A stretch of DNA of 64,000 bases from Nocardia anocheti (lineage in GTDB: Bacteria > Actinomycetota > Actinomycetes > Mycobacteriales > Mycobacteriaceae): assembly GCF_029675105.1 (NCBI RefSeq), contig NZ_JAQQFV010000009.1, positions 124,001 through 188,000 on the forward strand, read 5' to 3'. The translations under genes were made by a program, and so were the position numbers. The notes beneath the pieces were generated by a model, which made no database searches, had not been told where the DNA came from, and saw only the letters and a list, made by a program, of their open reading frames with translations. Shown piece by piece: positions 1 to 7,929 of this stretch; positions within the stretch are counted from its first letter, which is position 1; every line of letters starts with the position of its first letter.

Positions 1-152
1 CCGCCGTGCCCCGGGTGCCGCGCTCGCGCTCGCTGATCACGGTCACCGCGGTGCTGCTGATCACCGGTCTGGCCGGGCTGATCGGCGCCAAGCTCGGCTC
101 CGACATCGATCTGTTCGGCGCGCCGGAAACGGCGGTGGTGCAGCGGTTCTGA
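1..152 (+). CDS. C-terminal end of a membrane protein (partial)
   Basis: The reading frame is open from the window edge to a TGA at 150-152 and encodes about 49 residues. It contains one hydrophobic segment (from SLITVTAVLLITGL to GLIGAKLG) followed by a short polar tail ending VVQRF. This looks like the last transmembrane helix and short tail of an integral membrane protein. The start lies outside the window and the family cannot be recognised. It converges on the next gene with its stop directly abutting that gene's stop. Confidence 0.6.
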   Translation, partial: AVPRVPRSRSLITVTAVLLITGLAGLIGAKLGSDIDLFGAPETAVVQRF

Positions 153-578
153 TCAGAACTGCCCGACCAGGAACCCGGTGAACAGCACCAGGAATCCGCC
201 GATCTCGCCCACGATCAGCCCGTACATCGACAGCCGCAGCAGCACCGGCACCGATCCCGCGAACTGGTTGGTGGTGTCGCGGCGCAGGCCGTGCAGCGCG
301 TAACTGGCGATCGCGCCGACGAAGAACCCCAGCACCACCAGATCCGCGATCAGGTTCACCGCCGTCGGCCAGGCGCTGAGCTCGGTGAACACCGCCAGCA
401 GCACGCCCGCGAAGGCATACATCAGAGCCGCGCGGTGCGCGATGTCGACATACACGTGCGCGGCGCCGGTGGGCGAGGTGCGGATGCCGTGGTACTTCCA
501 CACCCCGAGCAGCAACGCGCTCAGGAAGATCAGGCCCGTGACGAGCAGGGTGAGACGGGTATCGAGCCCCAGGTCCAT
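153..578 (-). CDS. Small integral membrane protein, 141 aa, unknown function
   Basis: The protein has four predicted membrane segments: near residues 8-27 (LLVTGLIFLSALLLG), 48-66 (ALMYAFAGVLLAVF), 75-98 (LIADLVVLGFFVGAIASYAL) and 112-139 (LLRLSMYGLIVGEIGGFLVLF). The ATG at 578 lies only 4 bases after the stop of the ABC-F gene, so the two are probably one transcript. I see no catalytic or cofactor motif and do not recognise the family. It is probably a conserved nocardial membrane protein of unknown role. Confidence 0.75.
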   Translation of the reverse strand: MDLGLDTRLTLLVTGLIFLSALLLGVWKYHGIRTSPTGAAHVYVDIAHRAALMYAFAGVLLAVFTELSAWPTAVNLIADLVVLGFFVGAIASYALHGLRRDTTNQFAGSVPVLLRLSMYGLIVGEIGGFLVLFTGFLVGQF

Positions 579-582
579 CGTT

Positions 583-2223
583 CTATCCTTCGGTGAGCGT
601 GCCCGCCGCCATGTGCCAGCGGCGGGTCGCGCGAACAGAATCCAGCATGCGGCGGTCGTGCGTCACCAGAATCAGGGTGCCGGTGAAGGATTCGACGGCC
701 TGTTCGAGCTGCTCGATGGCGGGCAGGTCCAGATGGTTGGTCGGCTCGTCCAGGACGAGCAGGTTCACCCCGCGCGCTTGCAGCAGGGCCAGCGCGGCGC
801 GGGTGCGTTCGCCGGGGGACAGGGTGTCGCAGGCGCGGGTGACGTGCGGACCACGCAGCCCGAACTTCGCGAGCAGGGTGCGCACGTCGGCGTCGGGCCA
901 GTCGGGCATGGCCGCGCCGAAGGTGTCGGCCAGCGACTCCTGGCCGCGGAACAGCCCACGGGCCTGGTCGACCTCGCCGATCCGCACCCCGGAACCCAGT
1001 GCGGCACTTCCGGAATCAGGCGCGATTTTGCCGAGCAGCAAACCGAGCAGCGTCGACTTGCCCGAGCCGTTGACGCCGGTGAGCACGATCCGGTCGGCCC
1101 AGTCGATCTGGGTGGTGATCGGTCCGAGGGTGAACTCGCCGCGGCGCACCACCGCGTTCGCGGCCGTGGCCACCACGGCGCCGCTGCGGGGCGCGGTGGC
1201 GATCTCCATCCGCAGCTCCCACTCCTTGCGCGGCTCCTCGACCACATCGAGGCGCTCGATCCGGCGCTGGGTCTGACGGGCCTTGGCGGCCTGCTTCTCG
1301 GTGGACTCGGCGCGGGTCTTACGGCCCATCTTGTCCGAGTCGTTCTTGCCCTTGCGGCGCGCATTGCGCACCCCGTGCTCGAGCCAGTTGCGCTGCATCT
1401 GCGCGCGCGCCTCCAAACCCGCCTTGGTGTCGGCGAATTCGTCGTAGGCCTCGCGGGCGTGCCTGCGCGCGATCTCGCGCTCGGCCAGATACGCCTCGTA
1501 GCCGCCGTCGTAGAGCCCCACCTGCTGCTGGGCCAGATCCAGCTCCAGCACCTGGTTCACGGTGCGCGCCAAGAACTCCCGATCGTGGCTGATCACCATC
1601 AGCGGCACCCTGACCCCCGTGACGAAGCGCTCCAGTCGATCCAGACCGTCCAGATCGAGGTCGTTGGTCGGCTCGTCGAGCAGCAGGATGTCGAAGCGCG
1701 ACAACAACACCGAGGCCAGCCCCGCCCGCGCGGCCTGCCCACCGGACAGTCCCGTCATCGGCGTGGCCAGCCCGCTCGCCAGCCCGTCGGTGAGCCCGAG
1801 ATCGGCGGCCACCTCCTCGGCCCGCTGGTCCAGATCGGCGCCGCCCAGAGCCAGCCAGTGCTCGAGCGCGGGGGAGTAGTCGTCGTCCCCGCCCTCGCCG
1901 AGCCGCTCGGCCGCGTCGTCCATCACCCGCTGCGCGTGCGCCACCCCCGTGCGCCGGGCCAGGAACTCCAGCACCGTCTCACCCTCGATGCGCTCGGGCT
2001 CCTGCGCCAGATACCCGACCGTCGCGTCCGGCGGGCTCACCGTGATCGAGCCCTCGCCGGGCGCGCTCTGCGCCAGCATCCGCAGCAAGGTCGACTTGCC
2101 CGCGCCGTTCACTCCGACCAGCCCGATCACATCACCGGGCGCGAGGGTGAAGTCGAGGTCGGCGAACAGGGTTCGCTCGGCATGGCCCGCGGACAGACCG
2201 GTCGCTTGCAAGGTGGCACTCAC
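583..2223 (-). CDS. ABC-F family ATP-binding protein
   Basis: Two tandem ABC ATPase domains without membrane segments mark the ABC-F family, whose members act on ribosomes (translation factors or antibiotic-resistance proteins). Domain 1 has Walker A GVNGAGKST, signature LSGGQ and Walker B ILLLDEPTNDLDL. Domain 2 has Walker A GVNGSGKST, the altered signature LSPGE and Walker B LLVLDEPTNHLDL. A charged linker rich in Arg and Lys, expected to reach into the ribosomal E site, lies between them. The frame is open upstream to 2325, but the family start matches the GTG at 2223 (VSATLQATGLSAG), giving 546 aa. A purine-rich AGGGGG touches this GTG, so the exact start is not certain. Whether it confers resistance cannot be told from sequence. 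Confidence 0.9.
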   Translation of the reverse strand: MSATLQATGLSAGHAERTLFADLDFTLAPGDVIGLVGVNGAGKSTLLRMLAQSAPGEGSITVSPPDATVGYLAQEPERIEGETVLEFLARRTGVAHAQRVMDDAAERLGEGGDDDYSPALEHWLALGGADLDQRAEEVAADLGLTDGLASGLATPMTGLSGGQAARAGLASVLLSRFDILLLDEPTNDLDLDGLDRLERFVTGVRVPLMVISHDREFLARTVNQVLELDLAQQQVGLYDGGYEAYLAEREIARRHAREAYDEFADTKAGLEARAQMQRNWLEHGVRNARRKGKNDSDKMGRKTRAESTEKQAAKARQTQRRIERLDVVEEPRKEWELRMEIATAPRSGAVVATAANAVVRRGEFTLGPITTQIDWADRIVLTGVNGSGKSTLLGLLLGKIAPDSGSAALGSGVRIGEVDQARGLFRGQESLADTFGAAMPDWPDADVRTLLAKFGLRGPHVTRACDTLSPGERTRAALALLQARGVNLLVLDEPTNHLDLPAIEQLEQAVESFTGTLILVTHDRRMLDSVRATRRWHMAAGTLTEG

Positions 2224-2368
2224 CCCCTGATTCTGCCCTTCTCGGGGTCCGACCCTGAGGCCGGGGCGTGCGGAAATCAGGGTGCGTATCGGTCCTGCTA
2301 CCGATGCGGTTACCACCGGCCGCACGGCACAGTGGAGTCATCAACCGCCCCACAGGAAGGCGCCCACC

Positions 2369-2560
2369 ATGACCGCCCCCGCCCGCCGCTTCACCCGTTC
2401 GACCAGCGACTCCTGGATCGCAGGCGTCTGCGGTGGGATCGCGGAGTACTTCGGCTGGAACGCCAACGTCGTCCGCCTGCTCTTCGTCCTGTCCTGCCTG
2501 CTCCCCGGCCCGCAGTTCCTGCTGTACCTGCTGCTGTGGGTGATCATGCCCAAGAATTGA
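2369..2560 (+). CDS. PspC domain small membrane protein, 63 aa
   Basis: The protein consists almost entirely of one PspC domain. It has a basic N terminus (APARRFTRS), the hallmark WIAGVCGGIAEYF, then VVRLLFVLSCLLPGP and a hydrophobic tail LLYLLLWVIMPKN. PspC proteins are inner-membrane components of phage-shock or envelope-stress responses. The ATG at 2369 is preceded by AGGAAGG, which decides the start over an earlier in-frame ATG at 2282. The right end of an IS200/IS605 relic begins at the stop codon. A kinase and another protein with the same domain lie at 34-43 kb. Confidence 0.88.
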   Translation: MTAPARRFTRSTSDSWIAGVCGGIAEYFGWNANVVRLLFVLSCLLPGPQFLLYLLLWVIMPKN

Positions 2561-2990
2561 CAACCTCCCCGGTCCGAAAGCCGGGGATTCCTACCAGCGC
2601 CGCTGGCGCTCTCGGCGGGTTCCTGTTTCACCAGGGCGCGCTCTCCTAGGAGAGTCTTACAGTCCCTCCGCAGGCGTTTAGCCACTCGGCGTGCCCCGCC
2701 GCGTGGATATTCTCAGCGGCGTTCAGGTCGCGGTGGTGGACCGCTCCGCACGCCGTACACTGCCACTCTCGGGTCGACAGCGGTTTCGGGCCGTCTTGCA
2801 CCCCGCACGTCGAGCAGAGTTGACTCGACGGGAACCAGCGGCCCACCTTGCCGAACACCCGGCCATACCGTACGGCCTTGTATTCGAGCATCCCCACGAA
2901 CTGTGCCCAGCCCGCGTTATGTACCGACTTCGCCAACCTGGTCCGCGCCAAACCCGAGACGCACAGGTCCTCCACGAACACCGCTTACGG
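2557..2990 (-). mobile_element. IS200/IS605-type element relic (tnpB 3' part and right end)
   Basis: On the minus strand a truncated tnpB is followed by about 90 non-coding bases that end in a CCCCGG/CCGGGG hairpin (2568-2586) and GGAGGTTGTCAA, the kind of right end I know from IS605-family elements. Two perfect palindromes lie between the tnpB stop and this end: CTCTCCTAGGAGAG at 2641-2654 and CCAGCGCCGCTGG at 2594-2606. In active elements this stretch yields the TnpB guide RNA scaffold. The outer boundary coincides with the TTGAC at the stop of the PspC gene. The left end, tnpA and the 5' two thirds of tnpB are not seen, so the element cannot move by itself. Confidence 0.75.
2646..2981 (-). 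pseudogene. tnpB: TnpB (OrfB) C-terminal fragment
   Basis: The 111-residue frame covers only the last part of a TnpB RNA-guided nuclease. It keeps the RuvC-II glutamate in FVEDLCV, the zinc ribbon CSTC...CTAC and the RuvC-III aspartate in HHRDLNAAEN. Full-length family members are about 380-400 aa. The N-terminal wedge and REC regions and the RuvC-I aspartate are absent, and stops occur just upstream in this frame. It is therefore a 5'-truncated remnant. A short sequence upstream (about 2985-3060) does not resemble TnpB, so the break lies near 2985. Confidence 0.85.
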
Positions 2991-3138
2991 GCCCGTGTGC
3001 ACCTTCACCTCCGCAGTGAACGACGGAGCGCTGACGCACCTCTTGGCAGCCCCGACCGCCCCGCAGGTTGCTCGCGGATGACAGGATGGAGGCCAACCCG
3101 CCGCTGTCATCCGCGAGTTTTCCGTTGGAGGAGGAGTC

Positions 3139-3447
3139 ATGGTCACCTCGGGCGACATCCCGGGCCTCGGCCTGCCAGATATCGATGCCCACACACCCCT
3201 GCAAGACCTGGGCCCCGTCGAACTACACAGCCCGACCCAGGACCTCGACAGCGACGGCATCGTCGACTCCTACACCGAGACCACCCCCGACTCGACGAGC
3301 GTCTGGTCCGACTATGACCACGACGGCTTCGCCGACCACGTCACCGTCGTCGAGGGCGACGGCGACTACGCGGCCTGGGAGTACCACCGCCACCCCGACG
3401 GCACCTCGGAGTGGCGCCGAACCGACCAGGGCAACCTCGGCGAGTAG
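3139..3447 (+). CDS. Asp/Gly-repeat protein (DUF6802-like), 102 aa
   Basis: The start is set by a strong GGAGGAGG at 3127-3134 before the ATG. The protein has no signal peptide. It has repeated acidic loops of the DxDxDG type (DLDSDGIVDS, DYDHDGFADH) followed by an aromatic segment (YAAWEYHRH), like calcium-binding-type repeats in a family I recall as DUF6802 from Nocardia and Rhodococcus; this identification is tentative. It is the first gene of an ESX-substrate cassette and may be an accessory or exported partner of the next two genes. It starts about 150 bases after the tnpB relic. Confidence 0.7.
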   Translation: MVTSGDIPGLGLPDIDAHTPLQDLGPVELHSPTQDLDSDGIVDSYTETTPDSTSVWSDYDHDGFADHVTVVEGDGDYAAWEYHRHPDGTSEWRRTDQGNLGE

Positions 3448-3600
3448 CGCGGACGGCGGCCGCTGTGATCGAATCCGAGCACAGCGGTATTCGTCGCGCG
3501 ATGAAGGGAACCGATCCGGGCTGTCGCGCGTCCAAGAAGACAGGTGGTCTTCTCGGCGGTGGAGGACCGCGACGGGATCGGCGAATGGAGGGGACAGGCG

Positions 3601-3924
3601 ATGGGGTATTCGAACACGCTCGGCGTGCAGACCGGTGCGCTCGGCCAGTTGGGCAACGACCTGAAGATTTCAGGCAACACGGTGGCCAATTCGGTGAAAC
3701 GGATCACCGACAATTCGTTCGGCGCGAATGATGCCGGTCGCGAGTACCGAGCTGAGGGTACAGCTGTCGGGCGGGGCCTGGAAGTGGTGACCGCGTGGCT
3801 GAACAATTGGAGTTCGGCGACCATTGCTATCGGCGACGGTGTCGGTGCGGCCGACCTGGCCTACTCCAATACCGACGACGAGAACGCCAAGAAGACCAAA
3901 GCCGCAGGTACGGCGCTGAAGTGA
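3601..3924 (+). CDS. EspC/ESX-substrate-like small protein, 107 aa
   Basis: The ATG at 3601 follows GGAGGGG at 3587-3593, and an open frame further upstream is not needed. The size and helix-turn-helix character fit EspC-type excreted proteins of type VII secretion. The segment GREYRAEG is followed near the C terminus by Y88-SNT-D92, matching the YxxxD/E general secretion signal of ESX substrates. There is no Sec signal peptide. It lies in a row with the DUF6802-like gene and a large WXG100-like gene, which suggests a secreted pair or complex. The ESX machinery itself is not in this window. Confidence 0.7.
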   Translation: MGYSNTLGVQTGALGQLGNDLKISGNTVANSVKRITDNSFGANDAGREYRAEGTAVGRGLEVVTAWLNNWSSATIAIGDGVGAADLAYSNTDDENAKKTKAAGTALK

Positions 3925-3959
3925 GCGAGCTGATGCACAACGGAACAGGCGCCCTCTGA
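3921..3959 (+). other. 12-codon bridging mini-ORF
   Basis: A GTG overlapping the stop of the EspC-like gene (GTGA at 3921-3924) opens a frame encoding MSELMHNGTGAL. Its TGA at 3957-3959 shares its last base with the ATG of the next gene. It could relay ribosomes across the 34-base gap. There is no evidence that the peptide itself functions, and chance is possible. Confidence 0.25.
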
Positions 3960-5539
3960 TGGCCGGGGCAGCACAGCCGACCTTGCACGGAACGAACGCC
4001 GACGCTCTCCTCGACGGTGGCGCGCCCGGGCTGCAGTACTTCATCCAGTTGCTCCCGCGGTATCTGGAGGTCGGCGGCAAGTGCAGTGAGACCGAGGACT
4101 CGATCTGCGCCAAGTACGACCAGCAACGCGAGATGAATCTGGACAAGCTGGCCAACACCACTGAGGCGCTGTACGCCGCGCTGCAGACGACCGATGCTGA
4201 AATCGCTGTTCAGCAGGGACTTTCGCAGAAGATGTCGCAGGTATGGAGTAGCGGCGCGGGTGCGGAGGCAGCGTCCACGATGCTCGGGCAGCAGCTCACG
4301 CTGGCCGCCGAGGACCGGACCAAACTACACACGGCCGTCACGGCATTCGCTACCGCCACAGTGCATTTGCGTGACGCGGTGTCGAAGAAGGCTGATCATG
4401 TGAAGGCGTTGGTCAGCGGTACGGAGGTCAAAGTCGGCGGCAAGACCGTCGGCGAGATCGATGAGCTGATCGAAGCGTGCGATCTGACAACCTGGGAAAA
4501 AGCTGGAAAAGCCGGGTTCTGGGGCGTGGCGACCTTTGGCGCGGGCGCTGTTGTCTACGGCGGGTACGCGGTGTACCAGAAGGAGCAGGCTCAGAAATGG
4601 CTCGATGAGACCTTCAAGCCGGATTTCGAAGGCAAGCTCGCCAATTTCCAGTCGATGTGCACGAACACTCATACCACTGCCCAACAGACCTACGCGGCGC
4701 TGAAGACGGCCGTCGAGGCGCTCGACAGCAATCCCTACCCGCGTCCGGCGGGCACGGTGACGGCCGATCCGGGAACCACCAAGGATCCCGGCGGCACCAC
4801 CACCGATCCGGGCGGTAACGGAGATACCTCGACGAATCCGACCACGACCAACCCGACGACCACTCAGCCCACCACGACGGATCCGTCCAAAACCACGACT
4901 GACGATGACGACGATGACGACGACACGCTCACCAGCATCGTCAGCACCCTCGCCGACACGGCCGAGGAGGTGGTGTCCACGATCGCCGAGACCATCAGCG
5001 AGAACATGGACACCATCACCTCCACCATCACCGACGGCATCGAGAACGCCGTCGACCAGCTGGAGTCGCTGGTCGACGCCGACGGGGATGGTCAGCTCGA
5101 CGCGGTGCAGGCTCTGCAGAACGCCTCGGCGGAGTTCGACCTCGCGGGCAACAATGTGAAGGTCGAGATGGGCGAGGACGGCAATCTGAAGATGGTCGTC
5201 ACCGACGCCGACGGTCAGACGAAGGAATACGGCATGACCATCGGCGCCGACGGCCAGCCGGTGATCACCACGTCCGACGGCGAGCCGGTCACCACCACGG
5301 ACACCCCGGACACCACGACCGACGCGGAATCCTCCGACGGCACCAGCGAGGCGGGCACGCCCAACAGCGGAGCGGGCACGGGGACCCCCGCCAACTCCTC
5401 GTCCACGGCGATGCCGAGCGTGCCAGGGGGGACCAAGCAGGGTGAAGACAGTGAGCACCGTCCGCGGAACCTGCAGACCGACACACCCGAGGAGCCGGTC
5501 GACACGGGTGCGGAACTGGCCGAGGCGGGCCCGCTGTGA
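3959..5539 (+). CDS. WXG100-like ESX-associated protein with long Asp/Thr/Pro-rich tail, 526 aa
   Basis: Residues 1-170 are helical with a WSSG turn at 96-99, as in WXG100/PE-PPE-like ESX proteins. A hydrophobic segment follows at about 186-205 (FWGVATFGAGAVVYGGYAVY). Then come a Pro/Thr-rich linker at 262-314 and a run of eight Asp at 315-322. A heptad-like helical stretch spans about 324-372, followed by a DADGDGQLD calcium-loop-like motif at 373-381 and a disordered acidic tail. There is no signal peptide. I infer an ESX-exported or membrane-associated effector or carrier whose C-terminal part carries the function. It overlaps the preceding mini-ORF by one base and is followed by a coiled-coil gene after 31 bases. 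Confidence 0.7.
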   Translation: MAGAAQPTLHGTNADALLDGGAPGLQYFIQLLPRYLEVGGKCSETEDSICAKYDQQREMNLDKLANTTEALYAALQTTDAEIAVQQGLSQKMSQVWSSGAGAEAASTMLGQQLTLAAEDRTKLHTAVTAFATATVHLRDAVSKKADHVKALVSGTEVKVGGKTVGEIDELIEACDLTTWEKAGKAGFWGVATFGAGAVVYGGYAVYQKEQAQKWLDETFKPDFEGKLANFQSMCTNTHTTAQQTYAALKTAVEALDSNPYPRPAGTVTADPGTTKDPGGTTTDPGGNGDTSTNPTTTNPTTTQPTTTDPSKTTTDDDDDDDDTLTSIVSTLADTAEEVVSTIAETISENMDTITSTITDGIENAVDQLESLVDADGDGQLDAVQALQNASAEFDLAGNNVKVEMGEDGNLKMVVTDADGQTKEYGMTIGADGQPVITTSDGEPVTTTDTPDTTTDAESSDGTSEAGTPNSGAGTGTPANSSSTAMPSVPGGTKQGEDSEHRPRNLQTDTPEEPVDTGAELAEAGPL

Positions 5540-5570
5540 TCGCCCGCGCAGCAGTTGAGGAGTTGTGCCG

Positions 5571-5936
5571 ATGAGTGTCCTGCGCGACCTCGAGCAGATC
5601 TTCGACGAGCACGATCGGCGGGCCTCGCTGCTGCGTCACGAGCTCGACGAGATCAACTACGTCACCGCCGAACGCGACCGCTTACACGACGAGGAGACGC
5701 TGCCCCGGCTGGAAGAGCTGCGCCAAGAGGCCGAGGCGGAGGCCGAGCGCCTGCGTCTGGAGGCCGAACAGGAGCAGGCCGAGAAGGCCCGTCTGGAGGC
5801 CGAGGCGCAGGAGCAGCGCGACGCCATCGCCCGGGCGGCGGCCGCGCGCCGCTCCCAGAACACGGTCTCGCCCTACGACGATGACGACGACGATCCGGAA
5901 TCGGAGTACTACCGGCGCAAGAGCTGGCTGGTCTGA
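5571..5936 (+). CDS. Small coiled-coil protein with acidic tail, 121 aa
   Basis: The ATG at 5571 follows GAGGAG; a GTG two codons earlier at 5565 is the alternative. Residues about 30-90 form a continuous Glu/Ala/Arg-rich coiled coil (EELRQEAEAEAERLRLEAEQ), followed by a run of six Asp (YDDDDDD) and a basic end KSWLV. No family is recognised. As the last gene of the ESX-substrate cassette, sharing the Asp-rich feature with its neighbours, it may be a cytosolic chaperone or adaptor for them. That role is inference only. Confidence 0.7.
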   Translation: MSVLRDLEQIFDEHDRRASLLRHELDEINYVTAERDRLHDEETLPRLEELRQEAEAEAERLRLEAEQEQAEKARLEAEAQEQRDAIARAAAARRSQNTVSPYDDDDDDPESEYYRRKSWLV

Positions 5937-5940
5937 GTTT

Positions 5941-7035
5941 TCATTCGGGCCAGTGGAATTCGAGCTGGATGTCGGCCGTCGGCAGGCTTTGTCGACGCAG
6001 GCTGTCCAGGACCTGACGGGTGTACGTCCGGCGGGGGCGGTAGTGGCGGCCGTGGTCGCTGATCAGGAGAACGCGGCCCGCTGATGCCGCGATCTCGCCC
6101 GCGGCGGCTACGGGGGCTCCGGCCAGGAGGCTGGAGGGGTGGAAGCGGCCGAGGGTGTGGGAGGGGGCGGAGTAGAGGGTGCCGTTGTGGTCCATGACGA
6201 AGATCGCGCGGCCGCCGGTGGGGGTCCAGAGGGTGTGGGCTTCGGTGGTGTCGAAGGGGGCGCCTCTGTGGTCGTGGAGGAGGCCGTTGTAGCCGTGCAG
6301 GCGGAAGGTCTGGCGGGTGTCGTGGTCGAGGTATTCGACCTGGCTGCCGGGCCAGATGGCGTTGCCCGGGAGGTGTTCGCCGTGGAATTCGGGGCGCAGG
6401 GGGGTGGTCGCGTAGCGGGTGGCGTCGGGGTGCAGGGCGTCTTCGTCGAGGTCGAAGAGGTGGTCGGGGTGTAGGCAGCCGGTGTCGGTGAGTTCGTGGA
6501 GGACGGCTCGCGGGTCGTGCTCGGGGGACGCGCAGGTGAGCAGGACGTCGTAGCTGTCGTTCCAGATCGAGGCGAAGAATCCGATGGTCGCGCCGGAGCG
6601 TAAGCGCAGGAGGAGGAATTCGCCTTCGTCGTTGTCGCGATGGAAGACCCGGGCGAACCGGCCCTCGATGTCGTTGACGGGGAGGCCGATTCGGGCGAGT
6701 GGACGGCTGTCCCGGAATTCGGGCAGGCGGTCCGGTCGGAGCGGGGTGAACGGCAGGACCGGCCACGGGCGCATCGCGTCCATTTCGGCGACGACTCGCG
6801 TCAGGAAGTCGCGGACCTCGGCGGGGCTCTGGCGCAGGATCGAGATCAGGCTCGGCATCGGTGCCTGGTGGCGGAGGCCGTCGGTGAGTGCCGTGTATTC
6901 GTCCTCGGCGGTCACGTAGTCGAAGGGGTGGGTGACCAGACGGTCGGCCACCCGATCGACCACCGCCTGGTTCAATTCGGCGTCGAACTGGATGGTGTAG
7001 AGAATCCGCTGGACTGTGCCGTACCACGCGTCCAC
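5941..7035 (-). CDS. Conserved hypothetical protein, 364 aa
   Basis: This is a soluble protein with no signal peptide or membrane helix. The N-terminal 100 residues are helical (WYGTVQRILYTIQF...). The rest is rich in aromatic residues and beta strands with repeated short blocks such as GRAIFVMDHNGTLYSA and GRVLLISDHGRHYRP, which hints at a beta-sandwich or propeller-like fold. No catalytic motif is evident and I do not recognise the family. The GTG start at 7035 lies 3 bases from the stop of the upstream hydrolase gene, so both are probably co-transcribed. Confidence 0.75.
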   Translation of the reverse strand: MDAWYGTVQRILYTIQFDAELNQAVVDRVADRLVTHPFDYVTAEDEYTALTDGLRHQAPMPSLISILRQSPAEVRDFLTRVVAEMDAMRPWPVLPFTPLRPDRLPEFRDSRPLARIGLPVNDIEGRFARVFHRDNDEGEFLLLRLRSGATIGFFASIWNDSYDVLLTCASPEHDPRAVLHELTDTGCLHPDHLFDLDEDALHPDATRYATTPLRPEFHGEHLPGNAIWPGSQVEYLDHDTRQTFRLHGYNGLLHDHRGAPFDTTEAHTLWTPTGGRAIFVMDHNGTLYSAPSHTLGRFHPSSLLAGAPVAAAGEIAASAGRVLLISDHGRHYRPRRTYTRQVLDSLRRQSLPTADIQLEFHWPE

Positions 7036-7038
7036 GGG

Positions 7039-7893
7039 TCAGCCGCGGATGAGTTTGGCGACCGTTCCGATGGAGAGTTTGGGGGCTTCCACCTCGACCT
7101 CGGCGGTGGGGTCGATGACGGTGGTGTGCGGGATCTCGGCGGTGGGGTCGGCGAAGGGGGCGTAGGTCTTGTCGCCGAGGAGGGTGTTGAGGAGGTAGCC
7201 GGTGAGCAGGGCTCGGGTGGTCTTGTCGGTTTTGTGCTCGTGGCGGCCCGCGCCGAGGGCGGCGAAGAGGCGGCGGCCCTCGACGATGCCGTTGTGCGAG
7301 GCGCCGTCGATGCGGCGCAGCAGTGACGGGCCCGCCCAGGCGGCGGCGAGGGCGCGGGCGTCGGAGCTGACCGAGTCGAGGTCGTCGCCGGTCAGGATGA
7401 GGCCGGGCGTGTCGAGGTCGGGGGCGATGTTCTGGGCGGCGGGGGAGGTCGGCGCGGGGAACAGGGCCGCGACGGCGGCGATGCGGCGCTGGGCGGCGGC
7501 GATGACGGCCGCACCGGCACCCATGCCGTGCCCGGCCAGCGCCAGGCGGTCGGGGCGCACGCTGATGGTGCCGTCACCGAGACGCACCTTGCTGACGATG
7601 TCGAGCGTGGTGAGCAGGTCGGTGCCCAGATCCAGATGTGACGGGATCGGGCCGCGCTCGGTGTCGGGCGCGGCGACCACGAAACCCCAGGACGCGACGT
7701 GCTCGAGCAGGCCCTTGTAGTTCTCGGCGCTGGTCAGCCAGCCGTGCGCGAACGCGACAGCGGGCAGGTTCAGCCCGGACTCGGGCGTGTACACCACACC
7801 CGGCTGGCCCGCGATCCCCAGATTTCCCCGCAACACCCGGTGGGGGCCACGCGCGGACAGGGTGCTCAGGAGCGACTTCACAGACACCGACAC
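7039..7893 (-). CDS. Alpha/beta-hydrolase-fold protein lacking the nucleophile serine
   Basis: The 284-aa protein has the layout of a dienelactone hydrolase/chlorophyllase-like enzyme: a beta-sheet start (PAVAFAHGW), the nucleophile elbow region, and a late Asp (LTGDDLDSV) and His (DGASHNG). The elbow reads L-A-G-H-G-M-G-A-G, with Gly (codon GGC) where GxSxG enzymes carry Ser. It is therefore probably not a classical serine hydrolase unless another residue substitutes. The N terminus is not a signal peptide. It is divergent from glmS, whose start is 36 bases away, and sits upstream of the 364-aa gene. Confidence 0.8.
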   Translation of the reverse strand: MSVSVKSLLSTLSARGPHRVLRGNLGIAGQPGVVYTPESGLNLPAVAFAHGWLTSAENYKGLLEHVASWGFVVAAPDTERGPIPSHLDLGTDLLTTLDIVSKVRLGDGTISVRPDRLALAGHGMGAGAAVIAAAQRRIAAVAALFPAPTSPAAQNIAPDLDTPGLILTGDDLDSVSSDARALAAAWAGPSLLRRIDGASHNGIVEGRRLFAALGAGRHEHKTDKTTRALLTGYLLNTLLGDKTYAPFADPTAEIPHTTVIDPTAEVEVEAPKLSIGTVAKLIRG

Positions 7894-7929
7894 GGCGAGA
7901 AGGGTATCCGATCAGTAGGGTGGAGAACC

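Noticed and set aside
2646..2981. Functional TnpB nuclease
   Set aside because: Only the C-terminal third remains; the RuvC-I aspartate and N-terminal domains are missing.
7894..7929. glmS ribozyme upstream of glmS
   Set aside because: Only 36 bases separate the divergent genes, too short for the ribozyme, and no core motif is seen.
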